64,000 bases of DNA from Terrihabitans soli (lineage in GTDB: Bacteria > Pseudomonadota > Alphaproteobacteria > Rhizobiales > Methylopilaceae): contig NZ_AP023361.1 in NCBI RefSeq assembly GCF_014191545.1, positions 2,260,501-2,324,500 of the forward strand, read 5' to 3'. The notes below the pieces were generated by a model. It was not told the origin of the DNA and did not search any database. It saw only the letters and a list, made by a program, of their open reading frames with translations. Shown here piece by piece: positions 1 through 11,472 of the stretch; positions within the stretch are counted from its first letter, which is position 1, and each line of letters opens with the position of its first letter. Both the position numbers and the translations under genes were made by a program.

Positions 1-354
1 AATGAGGACGCCGCGCACCTCGCAGTATCGAAGAAGGCTGCGGACCGTCTCGTCGAACTCAAACTCGCGCGCTTTTCCGGTGAGGGCCGCACCCGCGTTG
101 AGGTGACGAATGCCGGGCGCTATTGGGCGCTGAACGGCGGCTATATGGGCTTTCTGAAAGAGATTCCGCCCGGCGGCGGAGGCGGCGGCGGCCGCAACCA
201 GAACCCGGAATTCCAGGCGCTGCGCATGAATTATATGAAGCTCAGGCTGAACACGTTCTGGCTCAGCTTCGGCCTGTCGATTGCCGGCTTTATCATTTCA
301 ATGATTTCGCTGGCCGTCGCGGCGCTGACCGGCCAGACATTCTTTCACCGCTGA
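1..354 (+). CDS. C-terminal part of a winged-helix-like membrane protein (5' end outside window)
   Basis: The frame is open from the first base to a TGA, giving the last 117 residues of a protein whose start is off the window. The visible N-terminal half (KKAADRLVELKLARF, then a basic strand and TNAGRYWAL) reads like the recognition helix and wing of a winged-helix fold. A seven-glycine run follows, and then one C-terminal hydrophobic segment of about 25 residues (roughly residues 85-110) that should be a membrane anchor. I do not recognise the family. A small DNA-binding-like or PadR/MarR-like domain fused to a membrane anchor is the best description. It converges on the VOC gene, with two bases between the stops. 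Confidence 0.6.
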   Translation, partial: NEDAAHLAVSKKAADRLVELKLARFSGEGRTRVEVTNAGRYWALNGGYMGFLKEIPPGGGGGGGRNQNPEFQALRMNYMKLRLNTFWLSFGLSIAGFIISMISLAVAALTGQTFFHR

Positions 355-356
355 TT

Positions 357-734
357 TCAGTTCTGCGCCGAGCCGATCCACCAGACATTGCCGGCGATAT
401 CTTTGACGCCGCCGCGGCGCTCGCCATGGAGCTGATCCTTCGGCTCGTCGAACGATGTCGCGCCGTGCTCGATTGCACGATGGTAGGTGCCGTCGACATC
501 GTCGACATAGACATGCAGCCAGGCCGGGAAAGACGGAAACTCTTCGGTGCCGTCGGCGATCATGATCGTCGAATCGCCGAGACGGACGGAGGCGTGCATC
601 AGCGTGCCGTCGGCACGGTCATGTCTGAGGATGATCTCGCCGCCAAACGCGTCGCGCATGAAATCAAGAATACGCGGTGCATCATAGGCCATCACATAGG
701 CCGAAACTTTCGCGTGCCCGTCCCGCTGTGCCAT
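357..734 (-). CDS. VOC (glyoxalase/PhnB-like) superfamily protein
   Basis: A 125-residue single-domain protein with the paired beta-alpha-beta-beta-beta layout of the vicinal oxygen chelate superfamily: MAYDAPRILDFMRDAFGG at the start of the first module, and WLHVYVDDVDGTYHRAIEHG followed by GGVKDIAGNVWWIG in the second. This pattern matches PhnB-like members, which mostly lack an assigned reaction. Glu/His metal ligands cannot be assigned with certainty by eye. It starts at ATG 67 bases downstream of alaS on the same strand, so it may be co-transcribed with it, although nothing functional ties the two together. The exact substrate is unknown. Confidence 0.75.
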   Translation of the reverse strand: MAQRDGHAKVSAYVMAYDAPRILDFMRDAFGGEIILRHDRADGTLMHASVRLGDSTIMIADGTEEFPSFPAWLHVYVDDVDGTYHRAIEHGATSFDEPKDQLHGERRGGVKDIAGNVWWIGSAQN

Positions 735-800
735 GTCGAACTCCTCGCCTCGAGTCGACGCACAAATTAATCCAGCCTTGTGGAAGGACGATGACTTCGC

Positions 801-3461
<2,661 letters not shown>

Positions 3462-3636
3462 CAATGCCGCTCGTAAAAACCCAGTCCCGCCCCGCTTTTA
3501 AGAGGGGCCCCGGGCTGTCTTAACGGCGGGTCGAAGGCCTGTCTAGGAAAGGCGGCCCGCTCCGGTTCCCCCTCCCCAATACCATCATGCCCGGCACCCT
3601 TTCAGGCCCGGGCAATCCAGCGCGGAGGAGGACTGG

Positions 3637-3657
3637 ATGGCCGCGGAGGGCGGCCAT
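3637..3657 (-). terminator. weak hairpin downstream of recA
   Basis: A perfect 8-bp inverted repeat (ATGGCCGC, five-base loop, GCGGCCAT) lies 17 bases past the recA stop on the recA strand. It has no U-run after it, so at best it is a weak or Rho-assisted stop, or a pause/stability element between recA and alaS. Confidence 0.35.
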
Positions 3658-3673
3658 GATGGTGTGTGGACGA

Positions 3674-4759
3674 TTAGGCCTCGGGGTCGCCATCGTCCTC
3701 GGGCTCCGGGGCGCCCTCTTCCAGGATTTTTTCGGCCAGAACACCGGCATTCTGGCGGATCAGACCTTCGATTTTCTTGGCCACATCCGGATTGTCCTTG
3801 AGGAAGGTTTTCGCGTTTTCGCGGCCCTGCCCCAGGCGCTGGCTGTCATAGGAGAACCAGGCGCCGGACTTCTCGACGATGCCGGCCTTGATGCCAAGAT
3901 CGATGAGCTCGCCGGTCTTGGAGACGCCTTCGCCATACATGATGTCGAATTCGACCTGTTTGAACGGCGGGGCGACCTTGTTCTTGACGACCTTGACACG
4001 GGTCTGGTTGCCAACGACTTCGTCGCGATCCTTGATGGCGCCGATGCGGCGGATATCGAGGCGGACGGAGGCATAGAATTTCAGGGCGTTGCCGCCGGTC
4101 GTCGTTTCCGGCGAGCCGTACATGACGCCGATCTTCATGCGGATCTGGTTGATGAAGATGACGAGCGTGTTGGAGCGGGCGATCGAGGACGTCAGCTTGC
4201 GCAGCGCCTGGCTCATCAGGCGGGCCTGCTGACCGGGCTGAACCTCGCCCATTTCGCCTTCGAGTTCGGACCGCGGCACAAGCGCGGCGACCGAGTCGAC
4301 GACGACGATATCGACGGCGCCGGAGCGGACCAGAGTGTCCACAATCTCAAGCGCCTGTTCGCCGGCATCCGGCTGCGAGATCAGAAGGTCGTCGAGATTG
4401 ACGCCGAGTTTCTTGGCGTAGATGGCGTCGAGCGCGTGTTCGGCATCGACAAAAGCGCAGACCCCGCCCTTTTTCTGGGCCTCGGCCACCGTGTGAAGGG
4501 CGAGCGTGGTCTTGCCCGAGCTTTCCGGACCGTAGATTTCGACCACCCGGCCCTTCGGCAGGCCGCCGACGCCGAGCGCGACGTCAAGGCCGAGCGAGCC
4601 GGTCGAGATCGTCTCGATTTCGAGGACTTCGCGGGCGCCCAAACGCATGATCGAGCCCTTGCCGAAATTGCGTTCGATCTGGGCAAGCGCAGCATCCAGC
4701 GCCTTGGATTTATTGGCGTCTGCCACTTCTACGACCTTAAGATTCGCCGATGATGCCAC
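3674..4759 (-). CDS. recA: recombinase RecA
   Basis: A 361-residue RecA. It forms the nucleoprotein filament for homologous recombination and triggers LexA self-cleavage in the SOS response. Visible features are the Walker A loop GPESSGKT (residues 77-84), the Walker B-like [12 protein letters not shown], the DNA-binding loop region around [18 protein letters not shown], the [22 protein letters not shown] segment in short pieces, and an acidic C-terminal tail. The start is GTG, because no ATG lies between it and the conserved [18 protein letters not shown] segment. Two LexA-like boxes lie 48-91 bases upstream. alaS follows downstream. The protein looks intact and ordinary. Confidence 0.98.
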   Translation of the reverse strand: MASSANLKVVEVADANKSKALDAALAQIERNFGKGSIMRLGAREVLEIETISTGSLGLDVALGVGGLPKGRVVEIYGPESSGKTTLALHTVAEAQKKGGVCAFVDAEHALDAIYAKKLGVNLDDLLISQPDAGEQALEIVDTLVRSGAVDIVVVDSVAALVPRSELEGEMGEVQPGQQARLMSQALRKLTSSIARSNTLVIFINQIRMKIGVMYGSPETTTGGNALKFYASVRLDIRRIGAIKDRDEVVGNQTRVKVVKNKVAPPFKQVEFDIMYGEGVSKTGELIDLGIKAGIVEKSGAWFSYDSQRLGQGRENAKTFLKDNPDVAKKIEGLIRQNAGVLAEKILEEGAPEPEDDGDPEA

Positions 4760-4806
4760 GGTGGTAACCCTTCTCCGCCTCGCAGGGAATTGCGATGAAG
4801 GGGACT

Positions 4807-4850
4807 GTACTCATTTTGTTCTCATTTGCAAGTCTGTTCTCGTTTTGTGC
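4807..4850 (-). promoter_or_regulatory. tandem SOS/LexA-like boxes upstream of recA
   Basis: Read on the recA strand, the element contains GCAC-N7-GAAC (4850-4836) and then GAAC-N7-GTAC (4821-4807). Each is one mismatch from the alphaproteobacterial LexA operator GAAC-N7-GAAC. The two exact GAAC half-sites are 18 bp apart, inside a direct repeat of CAAAxxGAGAACA type. The position, 48-91 bases before the recA start, fits SOS control. The LexA assignment is inferred from the consensus and the context. Confidence 0.6.
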
Positions 4851-4866
4851 GTGGATTTCTTGCGGC

Positions 4867-5185
4867 CTAGGACGTCGCCAGTTTCATGAGAACAAGACCG
4901 GACAGGATCAGGGGACGCGGCGAAAAGGCGAAGCCCGCCAGCGGCTTCGCCAAGCACGAAGACGCCGACAGCAAAGGCGCCGAGCGCGCCGATGCCGGTC
5001 CAAATCGTATAGGCGGTTCCGAGTGGCAAAGTTCTCATCGCCACTGCCAGAAGCCCGAAACTGCCGGCCATCGTAAGAAGCGTGATGAGCGCAGGGGTGA
5101 GCCGGGTGAAGCCGTGCGACTGCTTCATAAAATACGCCCAGACGATTTCGAGGGCGCCGGCGAGAACAAGGATGACCCAGGCCAT
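4867..5185 (-). pseudogene. sugE: SugE/Gdx-type small multidrug resistance exporter, frameshifted near its C-terminus
   Basis: The first about 90 residues are a clear small multidrug resistance protein of the SugE/guanidinium-exporter type: an N-terminal LEIVWAYFMKQSHGFTRLTP segment with the membrane-embedded Glu, then GTAYTIWTGIGALGAF and VFVLGEAAGGLRLF. After that the frame leaves the family and runs on as a charged tail into the recA promoter region. Removing one base from the GGGG run at 4911-4914 restores LILSGLVLMKLATS and a stop at 4867. This gives 105 residues, the normal family length with its fourth transmembrane helix. The lesion is therefore a +1 frameshift in a homopolymer, either real or a sequencing error. 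The ATG start at 5185 is intact. Confidence 0.85.
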
Positions 5186-5296
5186 GACTGGCTCCGAAGC
5201 GGGTCGTCCCGGACGATTTTAAGGGGAGCGAGGGGCCGTCCCCTCACACTCTATATATGTGGGACAGGCGGGATGGGGTTCAAGCTGCAGCTCTCT

Positions 5297-5406
5297 CCCT
5301 CTCCCCGCCGCGGGGGAGAGGGTCGGGGTGAGGGGCAAGCGCCAGTAGACCCCCCTCACCCGGACCGCTACGCGGTCTCGGCCTCTCCCCGTTTCACGGG
5401 GAGAGG
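5297..5406. repeat. multi-stem intergenic palindromic repeat (RIME-like)
   Basis: A 110-base element between sugE and cckA contains three nested hairpins: a 10-bp stem at 5297-5322 (CCCTCTCCCC / GGGGAGAGGG), a 6-bp stem at 5363-5377 (GACCGC / GCGGTC) and a 10-bp stem at 5382-5406 (CCTCTCCCCG / CGGGGAGAGG). An outer 15-bp pairing joins GGTCGGGGTGAGGGG (5321-5335) to 5352-5366 with one mismatch. This architecture resembles the dispersed palindromic elements of rhizobial genomes. Whether other copies exist in the genome cannot be seen here. Confidence 0.75.
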
Positions 5407-5410
5407 CAAA

Positions 5411-7948
5411 TTAGCTCGGCATCGTGTCCTTCACCGCCTGGACGAGATCCTTCAGGGCGAAGGGTTTCGGCAGGAAGGCAAAAGTCTCGTCTTCGGCGAG
5501 GTTCTTCTTGAAGGCGTCTTCGGCATAACCCGAGACGAAGATGATCTTGATGGCCGGATTGCGCTTGCGCAGTTCCTTCAGAAGCGTCGGGCCGTCCATT
5601 TCCGGCATCACGACGTCGGAAACGACGAGGTCGATGCCGCCCGCCTTCTCATCGATCAGGCTCAGTGCCTCGACCCCCGAATTGGCCGACAGCACCGAAT
5701 AGCCACGCGATTCGAGGGCACGAGTCGCAAAGCTGCGCACCGCGTCCTCATCCTCGACGAGGAGAACGGTGCCCTGCCCGGTCATGTCTCGCGCGGCCGA
5801 GGTCTCGGTCACGGGTTTGGCGGCTGGCGCCTCCACTTCGACCGCGTCATGGCGCGGCAGGAAGATACGGAACACCGTGCCGCGGCCGACGACCGAGTCG
5901 CAGAAGATGAACCCTTCCGTCTGTTTGACGATGCCGTAGACGGTCGAGAGTCCAAGGCCCGTGCCCTTGCCGACCTCTTTCGTGGAGAAGAACGGCTCGA
6001 AGATCTTTTCGCGGATATGGTCGGGGATGCCGGTGCCGGTATCCTCGACCTCGACCAGAACCCAATCGGCGGCCGGCAGCAGCGGCTTGCCGAAATGGCC
6101 AACCTCGCTTGCCCCGACATTCCTCGTCCGGATCGTCACCTTGCCGCCTTCGGGCATGGCATCGCGCGCATTGACGACGAGGTTCACGACGACCTGTTCG
6201 AACTGGCTGTTGTCGACCTTCACCAGCCACAGATCGCGGCCGTGATTGACGTCGAGTTCGACTTTCTCTCCCAACAGGCGCGCCAGCATCATTCGGAGAT
6301 CGGTCAGAACATCACCGAGACCGAGCACCTGCGGACGCAGCGTCTGGCGGCGCGAGAAGGCCAGAAGATGCTTCACAAGCCCCGCCGCCCGGTTGGCGTT
6401 GTGCTTGATCTGCATGATGTCCTGGAAGGACGGGTCGGTCTGCTTGTGCGACAGAAGCAGAAGATCGGCATGGCCGATGATTGCGGTCAGCACATTGTTG
6501 AAGTCGTGGGCGATGCCGCCGGCCAGCTGGCCGACCATTTCCATCTTCTGCGCCTGAATGACCTGGCCTTCGAGCGCCCGCTGCTCGGTCGTGTCGAGCG
6601 CATAGAGAATCGCGGCCTCACCGTCCGGATCGTCCTCGTCGCGGGCGGCTTCCATGGCCGAGAAGTAGAAACGGACGGAGGCGCCGCCATCGCCGTCGAT
6701 GAGGCCCTCGACCGGCTTGATGTCGCTCTGGCCGGCGACGGCGCGCTTCAACGCCTCGCCCAGCGGGCTGCGCCCGGCCTCGGCCACGGCCGAGAGAATG
6801 TCGCGGTTCTCGCCCTTCATCGCGTCGCCGAAGAGGCGCGCGAAACTGGCATTGGTGCGTTTTACGCGGCCGGATTTATCAACCGTCGCAATGGCTATCG
6901 GTGTCGTGTTGAAGAAGCGCGCGAACTCGACCTGCGCATCGCGCAGCGGATCGTGGACGCCGCGGGCGCGCGAGCGGTCGAGCACAAGGGTCTTTGACGG
7001 CCCCGCCGTGCCGTCCGGCGCATAGGCGATCTTGTGGAGGATGCGGACCGGGAAGCTCTGGCCGGACCGGGTCTTGAGATCGAGATCGAGCGCTTCGGTT
7101 TTGACCGTGCCGCCCGCCCCCGAAAGAGTTGACAGCAAGGATGCGCCGTCGCCGGCAAAGACGTCGGAAAGCTTCAGCGCCCCCGCCCCGACCTGGCCGA
7201 GATCATGGCCCAGCCAATCGGCGAGCGTCGCATTCATATAGCCGATCGTGCCGTCGGTTTCGGCCGAGAAGAACCCGGCCGGCGCATGATCCAAGTAATC
7301 GATGGCGTGCTGCAATTCCTGGAAGACGTTTTCCTGCCGCTCGCGCTCGCGCGAGACATCGACGACGCTCCAGACCGAGAGCGGCTTTTTGAACCCGGGC
7401 TGTTCCAGTGGGCGCACGCGGATGCGAAACCAGGCCGGAACGCCGCGCGGCCCGGAGCCGACGCGAAATTCTTCCTGCAGCCTTTTGCCTTCCCGCGCCG
7501 CCTGCGACAGGCGGTAGATGGCCTCGGCCACATCGGGATCGGAGGCGAAGATGCGCTCGACCGAGCGGACATGGGCCGGATCGTCGACACCCGTCAAAGT
7601 GAGATAGGCGCGGTTGACGAAGACGATCTCGCCTTCGCTTGAGGAAACGATCAGCCCCTCCTCCGCCGCGCCGAGGAGGATGCGAGCGAAATCATTGTCT
7701 TTCCTGCGCGTGCCGAAGCGCAAGATGCCGATGGCGATGGCAAACAGCGCAAAAATGCCGATGGCCGCCAGAACCGCGAGGAAGATCAGGATGTAGACGC
7801 CCGCGCTCTCGCCGCCGACGAAAGTCAGCCCGAGTGCTGCGCCGACGAGGCTCCCGGCGAGCGCCAGAACGGCCTTGATGTTTCCGGGAGGGTCAGTGCG
7901 ATCGATGGGGGCGTCGAAGCCGCCCACGCGCGAATCGGTTTTTGCCAC
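5411..7948 (-). CDS. cckA: hybrid sensor histidine kinase CckA
   Basis: The bifunctional kinase/phosphatase at the head of the CckA-ChpT-CtrA phosphorelay, which controls the cell cycle, division and flagellar gene expression. The order in the 845-residue protein is: two N-terminal membrane helices (about 28-80), PAS-like sensor modules, the HisKA motif [20 protein letters not shown], the HATPase_c domain with [14 protein letters not shown] (N box) and DTGTGIP and [13 protein letters not shown] (G boxes), and a C-terminal receiver with phospho-acceptor Asp in [14 protein letters not shown] take the GTG at 7948 because an ideal GGAGG lies five bases upstream. The longer TTG form at 7960 would overlap that site. 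CtrA-type boxes lie in several flagellar promoters of this window. Confidence 0.95.
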   Translation of the reverse strand: MAKTDSRVGGFDAPIDRTDPPGNIKAVLALAGSLVGAALGLTFVGGESAGVYILIFLAVLAAIGIFALFAIAIGILRFGTRRKDNDFARILLGAAEEGLIVSSSEGEIVFVNRAYLTLTGVDDPAHVRSVERIFASDPDVAEAIYRLSQAAREGKRLQEEFRVGSGPRGVPAWFRIRVRPLEQPGFKKPLSVWSVVDVSRERERQENVFQELQHAIDYLDHAPAGFFSAETDGTIGYMNATLADWLGHDLGQVGAGALKLSDVFAGDGASLLSTLSGAGGTVKTEALDLDLKTRSGQSFPVRILHKIAYAPDGTAGPSKTLVLDRSRARGVHDPLRDAQVEFARFFNTTPIAIATVDKSGRVKRTNASFARLFGDAMKGENRDILSAVAEAGRSPLGEALKRAVAGQSDIKPVEGLIDGDGGASVRFYFSAMEAARDEDDPDGEAAILYALDTTEQRALEGQVIQAQKMEMVGQLAGGIAHDFNNVLTAIIGHADLLLLSHKQTDPSFQDIMQIKHNANRAAGLVKHLLAFSRRQTLRPQVLGLGDVLTDLRMMLARLLGEKVELDVNHGRDLWLVKVDNSQFEQVVVNLVVNARDAMPEGGKVTIRTRNVGASEVGHFGKPLLPAADWVLVEVEDTGTGIPDHIREKIFEPFFSTKEVGKGTGLGLSTVYGIVKQTEGFIFCDSVVGRGTVFRIFLPRHDAVEVEAPAAKPVTETSAARDMTGQGTVLLVEDEDAVRSFATRALESRGYSVLSANSGVEALSLIDEKAGGIDLVVSDVVMPEMDGPTLLKELRKRNPAIKIIFVSGYAEDAFKKNLAEDETFAFLPKPFALKDLVQAVKDTMPS

Positions 7949-8039
7949 ACCTGCCTCCAACGGCGGAGAGTGGTCGTGGAGGCCTTAAATTGCAATCGCA
8001 TGCGGCTTTTGGCTCACAGATCAAAGCTTAGCCCAAAGC

Positions 8040-9119
8040 TTACTGGCGCCAGCCGGTCTTCTTCTTGAGATTCATGACGTAACCGATGACTTCGGCGACC
8101 GCCTTGAAGTGTTCGGTCGGAATCTCGCCGTCGATCTCGACGCTGGCGTAAAGCGCGCGGGCGAGCGGCGGATTTTCGACGATCGGCACGTCGTGTTCGG
8201 TGCCGATGGCGCGGATCTTCAGCGCGATGGCGTCGAGACCCTTGGCAAGGCAGAGCGGCGCGTTCATGCCCGGCTCGTATTTCAGCGCTACCGCGTAATG
8301 GGTCGGGTTGGTGATGATGACGCTGGCCTGCGGCACCTGCTGCATCATGCGATTGCGCGCCCGCTGCATGCGGAGCTGGCGGATCTTGGCCTTGATGGTC
8401 GGATCGCCCTCGAGCTGTTTGTACTCTTCCTTCAATTCCTGGAACGACATCTTCTGGCGCTCCATCCAGCTGTGGCGCTGATACAGCCAGTCGGCGATGG
8501 CGAGCACGGTCAAAACCGCGATCGATGTGCCGAGCATGGAGTTCATCAGATCAAACGAATACGGCGTCAGCTTCGCGACATCGAGCGTCGCCATCAGGCC
8601 GAGCTCTTCGCGTTTAGGCCACACCGCCCACACCACCGCCGCACCGACAATGACGAGCTTGGCGATGCCTTTGGCGAAATTGACAAGGCTCGTCTTGGAG
8701 AAGAGGCGCCCGAAGCCGGCCATGGGCGAAATCTTCGACAGCTTCGGCTCGATCTGTTCGGTCGAATAGATCAGGCCGTTCTGCACGATATTGCCGAGGA
8801 TTGCGGCGCCGACGAGAAACAGCAGCGGCAGAGCGAGCGCCGAAAGGACCAGTATGGACATGGTGACGGTGAGCTGCGTCAGCGATCCGCCGTTGACGGG
8901 GATATGCGCAACATTCGTCAGGAAGCCTTTCAGCCCCATGGTCAGCGACCGTGCCGCCTCGCCGCCAAACATCAGCAGCGACAGCGCACCCGCCGACAGA
9001 AGGAACCAGTTATTGACTTCGATGGATTTCGGAACGTCGCCGCGCTTTCGCGCATCGTCCAATTTTTTCTGGGTTGGTTCTTGCGAGCGTTCGCCGCTAC
9101 CGCCTTCTTCTTCTGCCAT
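8040..9119 (-). CDS. flhB: flagellar export apparatus protein FlhB
   Basis: The substrate-specificity switch of the flagellar type III export gate in the inner membrane. The 359-residue protein has the charged N-terminus SQEPTQKKLDDARKRGDV, four membrane segments (about 35-210), the linker helix, and the cytoplasmic domain with the self-cleavage motif NPTH in IITNPTHYAVALKY. It is the last gene of the minus-strand run flgB-flgC-fliE-fliQ-fliR-flhB, eight bases after fliR. The protein looks complete. Confidence 0.97.
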   Translation of the reverse strand: MAEEEGGSGERSQEPTQKKLDDARKRGDVPKSIEVNNWFLLSAGALSLLMFGGEAARSLTMGLKGFLTNVAHIPVNGGSLTQLTVTMSILVLSALALPLLFLVGAAILGNIVQNGLIYSTEQIEPKLSKISPMAGFGRLFSKTSLVNFAKGIAKLVIVGAAVVWAVWPKREELGLMATLDVAKLTPYSFDLMNSMLGTSIAVLTVLAIADWLYQRHSWMERQKMSFQELKEEYKQLEGDPTIKAKIRQLRMQRARNRMMQQVPQASVIITNPTHYAVALKYEPGMNAPLCLAKGLDAIALKIRAIGTEHDVPIVENPPLARALYASVEIDGEIPTEHFKAVAEVIGYVMNLKKKTGWRQ

Positions 9120-9127
9120 CGGTCAGA

Positions 9128-9889
9128 TCACCTTTGCAGAAGTGCGTTGAGCCCACCTTCCAGATAGGAGAGGTACACTCCCATCATGGCGGCAAGGACG
9201 AGGGCAAGAACCGCGAAGCCCAAAATGATCGAGGCCGGCATCGCGATGAAGAAGACCTGCATCTGCGGCATCAGGCGCGCAAGAACGCCAAGCCCGACAT
9301 TGAAGATGAGGCCGAAGATCAGGATGGGTGCCGAAATCTGCACCGCGATCTTGAACGATCCGGCGGCAAGTTCGGCGACATATTTGCCGGCATCGCCCGC
9401 ATCCGGAAAAACGCCGGGGCGGAAAATCTCATAGCTGTGCCCAAGCGCCGCGATGACGAGATAATGCAAATCCGTCGCGAAAATCAGCGCAACGGCGAGC
9501 AGCGAGAGAAAGGTGCCGATCAAGGCGCCCTGCTGTCCCTGGCTCGGATCGAGCGAGGTGACAAAGGCAAGGCCCAGCTGGTTGGCGATGATCGTACCGG
9601 CGGTCTGCAGCGCACCGAGCATCATGCGGCCGCCAATGCCGAGCACAAAGCCGATGGCGATCTCGCCGATCAGAAGACCGATCACCTGGACGACGCCGGT
9701 GAACGGCGTCGGATAAAAGCTCGAGGCCAGCGGGAAGAAGACAAGCGTCAGGATCAGCGCGACCGACAGACGGACACGCACCGGGAACGAGCGCTCGCCG
9801 AGCCCCGGCAGAAGCATCACCATCGTCCCGATCCGCGAAAAGATCAGCATGAAGGCGAAGCTGAGTTCCGGCAGGATCTGGAAGCTCAC
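9128..9889 (-). CDS. fliR: flagellar export apparatus protein FliR
   Basis: An integral membrane component of the FliPQR export channel. The 253 residues are mostly hydrophobic, with the family segments FSRIGTMVMLLPGLGERSFPVRVR near the N-terminus (in pieces) and GEIAIGFVLGIGGRMMLGALQTAG in the middle, and the usual C-terminal hydrophobic block ending in LNALLQR. It sits between fliQ and flhB in one transcription unit. The gap of about 58 bases to fliQ is the largest in the operon. Confidence 0.96.
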   Translation of the reverse strand: MSFQILPELSFAFMLIFSRIGTMVMLLPGLGERSFPVRVRLSVALILTLVFFPLASSFYPTPFTGVVQVIGLLIGEIAIGFVLGIGGRMMLGALQTAGTIIANQLGLAFVTSLDPSQGQQGALIGTFLSLLAVALIFATDLHYLVIAALGHSYEIFRPGVFPDAGDAGKYVAELAAGSFKIAVQISAPILIFGLIFNVGLGVLARLMPQMQVFFIAMPASIILGFAVLALVLAAMMGVYLSYLEGGLNALLQR

Positions 9890-9947
9890 TATCCCCTCAA
9901 CTTCCGCGCGGTCCGGATAGCGGTTCTCCGCTCAATCCGGGCGCGAC

Positions 9948-10214
9948 TTAGCCGCCAGCGACGATCAGTGCGGCGATTCGGTTCATGTGTTCGGAGAGTA
10001 CGTCACCCATGAAGGGCAAAGCGAGCACGAGAACGATGAACATCGCAACGATTTTGGGCACGAAGACCAGGGTCATTTCCTGGATCTGAGTCAGCGCCTG
10101 AAACAGCGAGACGATCACACCGACGATCAGCCCGCAGATGAGCAGCGGTGCCGACACTTTCAAAAGAACGATGATGGCATCGCGGCCCACATCGAGAACT
10201 TCCGGCCCTGTCAT
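9948..10214 (-). CDS. fliQ: flagellar export apparatus protein FliQ
   Basis: A small two-helix membrane subunit of the export gate, 88 residues from the ATG at 10214 (MTGPEVLDVGRDAI). An AAGGG about nine bases upstream supports this start over the in-frame TTG at 10232. The hydrophobic segments are at about 14-40 and 48-72, with the FQALTQIQEMTL loop between them that is typical of FliQ. It is 24 bases downstream of fliE. Confidence 0.96.
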   Translation of the reverse strand: MTGPEVLDVGRDAIIVLLKVSAPLLICGLIVGVIVSLFQALTQIQEMTLVFVPKIVAMFIVLVLALPFMGDVLSEHMNRIAALIVAGG

Positions 10215-10238
10215 TTTACTAATCCCTTTCAAGGCCGC

Positions 10239-10562
10239 TCAGATCGGCATCCGCATGATTTCTTCATAGGCCGAGATCACCCGGTCGCGGACGCTGACCA
10301 GCGTTTCCATGGCCACTTCGCTTTCGGCGACGGCGGTCACGACATCGACGAGATCGCCTTTGCCCTGCACGGCCTTTGCCGTCTGCAGATCGGCGTTGCG
10401 GCCGCTGTCGGACACCGCGCCCACGACCTGCTGCAGCATTTCGCCGAAGCCGCCGCTATCGGCGCTTTTCGCAAGGCCCGCACCGGGCTGAGGCGTGAGG
10501 CTCGGAGCGCCGAGCGTGGCCAGACTCTTATAGGCATTGGCGGCAAGCAGAGGTGACGACAT
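10239..10562 (-). CDS. fliE: flagellar hook-basal body complex protein FliE
   Basis: FliE links the MS ring to the proximal rod. It is 107 residues, with an Ala/Ser/Gly-rich N-terminus and the conserved C-terminal helix region AVAESEVAMETLVSVRDRVISAYEEIMRMPI (given here in overlapping pieces: AESEVAMETLVSVRDRV, ISAYEEIMRMPI). It lies between flgC and fliQ, the standard alphaproteobacterial order. Confidence 0.96.
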   Translation of the reverse strand: MSSPLLAANAYKSLATLGAPSLTPQPGAGLAKSADSGGFGEMLQQVVGAVSDSGRNADLQTAKAVQGKGDLVDVVTAVAESEVAMETLVSVRDRVISAYEEIMRMPI

Positions 10563-10575
10563 GGGTCAGTCCTTC

Positions 10576-10986
10576 TCAGGCTCTCAGGATTTCAAGCGTG
10601 CGCGCGACCATGCGGCGCGTCGCCGTGATCACGCCGAGATTGGCTTCATAGGTGCGCTGGGCTTCGCGCAGGTCCATCTGCTCAACCAGTGAATTGACGT
10701 TCGGCGTCAGCACATAGCCGGCAGCGTTCGCCGCCGGATGGCCCGGCTCGTATTTCGTCTCAAAAGGCGCCTTGTCCTTCTCGATGCGGCCGAGCTCGAC
10801 GACCTGCGCACCGAGCGCATCGTCGAAGCGGCTTTTGAAGGTCGGAATTTTGCGCTGGTAAGGCGCGCCGCCGGCGGTGTTCGCCGTCGAATCGGCGTTG
10901 GCGATGTTTTCCGAAATGATGCGCATGCGCCCGGACTGAACCTTCAGGCCGGATGCCGCGATGGAAAGCGAGCGCAGGAAATCCAT
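10576..10986 (-). CDS. flgC: flagellar basal-body rod protein FlgC
   Basis: A proximal rod subunit of 136 residues. It has the rod/hook-family N-terminal signature SIAASGLKVQSGRMRIISENIANADS and the C-terminal LREAQRTYEANLGVITATRRM helix (each seen continuously but quoted in part), which pack as a coiled coil in the rod. It is exported by the flagellar apparatus without cleavage. It lies 23 bases after flgB and 13 bases before fliE. Confidence 0.97.
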   Translation of the reverse strand: MDFLRSLSIAASGLKVQSGRMRIISENIANADSTANTAGGAPYQRKIPTFKSRFDDALGAQVVELGRIEKDKAPFETKYEPGHPAANAAGYVLTPNVNSLVEQMDLREAQRTYEANLGVITATRRMVARTLEILRA

Positions 10987-11009
10987 GATCCCTCCTCAGG
11001 GCCTCGTCA

Positions 11010-11417
11010 TCAGCTCCGGCGGCCAACCGCCATTTTCAGCATTCCGAGACCGCGGCTGTAGAGGTCCGCGGCCATCTGGTAGTCCTGCACGTTCTGACTG
11101 ACGCGCATCACTTCGTCTTCGAGTACGACGGCATTGCCCTGCGGGGTAACCTCATAGGGCTTGCGGCGCTCGTCCCTCATGGCGGCGCCCGGGGCTCCCG
11201 GACCCATATGGCGCGGATCGGTCGCAACCATAGTCACGCCGCTGGCGCCGCCGGTTTTGGCCGCGAGTTCGGGAAAGCTGAGATTTTCGAGATCGCGGGT
11301 TTTGTAGCCCGGCGTGTCGGCATTCGCGACATTCTGCGCCAGAACGCCCTGGCGCTGCTCGTGCCAAGCCATTTTCTGCTTGAGCATGCCGACCAAAGGA
11401 AGATCGCCGAACAGCAT
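11010..11417 (-). CDS. flgB: flagellar basal-body rod protein FlgB
   Basis: The most proximal rod protein and first gene of the six-gene minus-strand operon. It is 135 residues from the ATG at 11417 (MLFGDLPLVGMLKQ). The N-terminal rod signature is QGVLAQNVANADTPGYKTRD and the C-terminal helix is MRVSQNVQDYQMAADLYSRG. A longer in-frame form reaching back to 11480 would run through the palindrome and the CtrA box of the promoter and is rejected. The promoter region is shared with the divergent fliO-fliP. Confidence 0.95.
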   Translation of the reverse strand: MLFGDLPLVGMLKQKMAWHEQRQGVLAQNVANADTPGYKTRDLENLSFPELAAKTGGASGVTMVATDPRHMGPGAPGAAMRDERRKPYEVTPQGNAVVLEDEVMRVSQNVQDYQMAADLYSRGLGMLKMAVGRRS

Positions 11418-11444
11418 TGGGGGTAACTCCGGCGGGCAAATGCC

Positions 11445-11467
11445 CACCCGGCAGAATTTGCCGGGTG
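11445..11467. promoter_or_regulatory. FlbD/ftr-like palindrome in the flgB/fliO intergenic region
   Basis: A perfect inverted repeat, CACCCGGCA-N5-TGCCGGGTG, containing the core CGGCA-N5-TGCCG that recurs at three other flagellar promoters in this window. It is 28 bases before the flgB start and immediately next to a CtrA box. The resemblance to Caulobacter ftr sites bound by FlbD, and the restriction to flagellar promoters, suggest a FlbD operator. At an early-class promoter it would more likely repress than activate. Confidence 0.7.
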
Positions 11468-11472
11468 TATGG

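Noticed and set aside
5186-5296. Guanidine-type riboswitch before the sugE-like gene
   Set aside because: I looked for the conserved ykkC-type core and did not see it. The visible structure belongs to the palindromic repeat further upstream.
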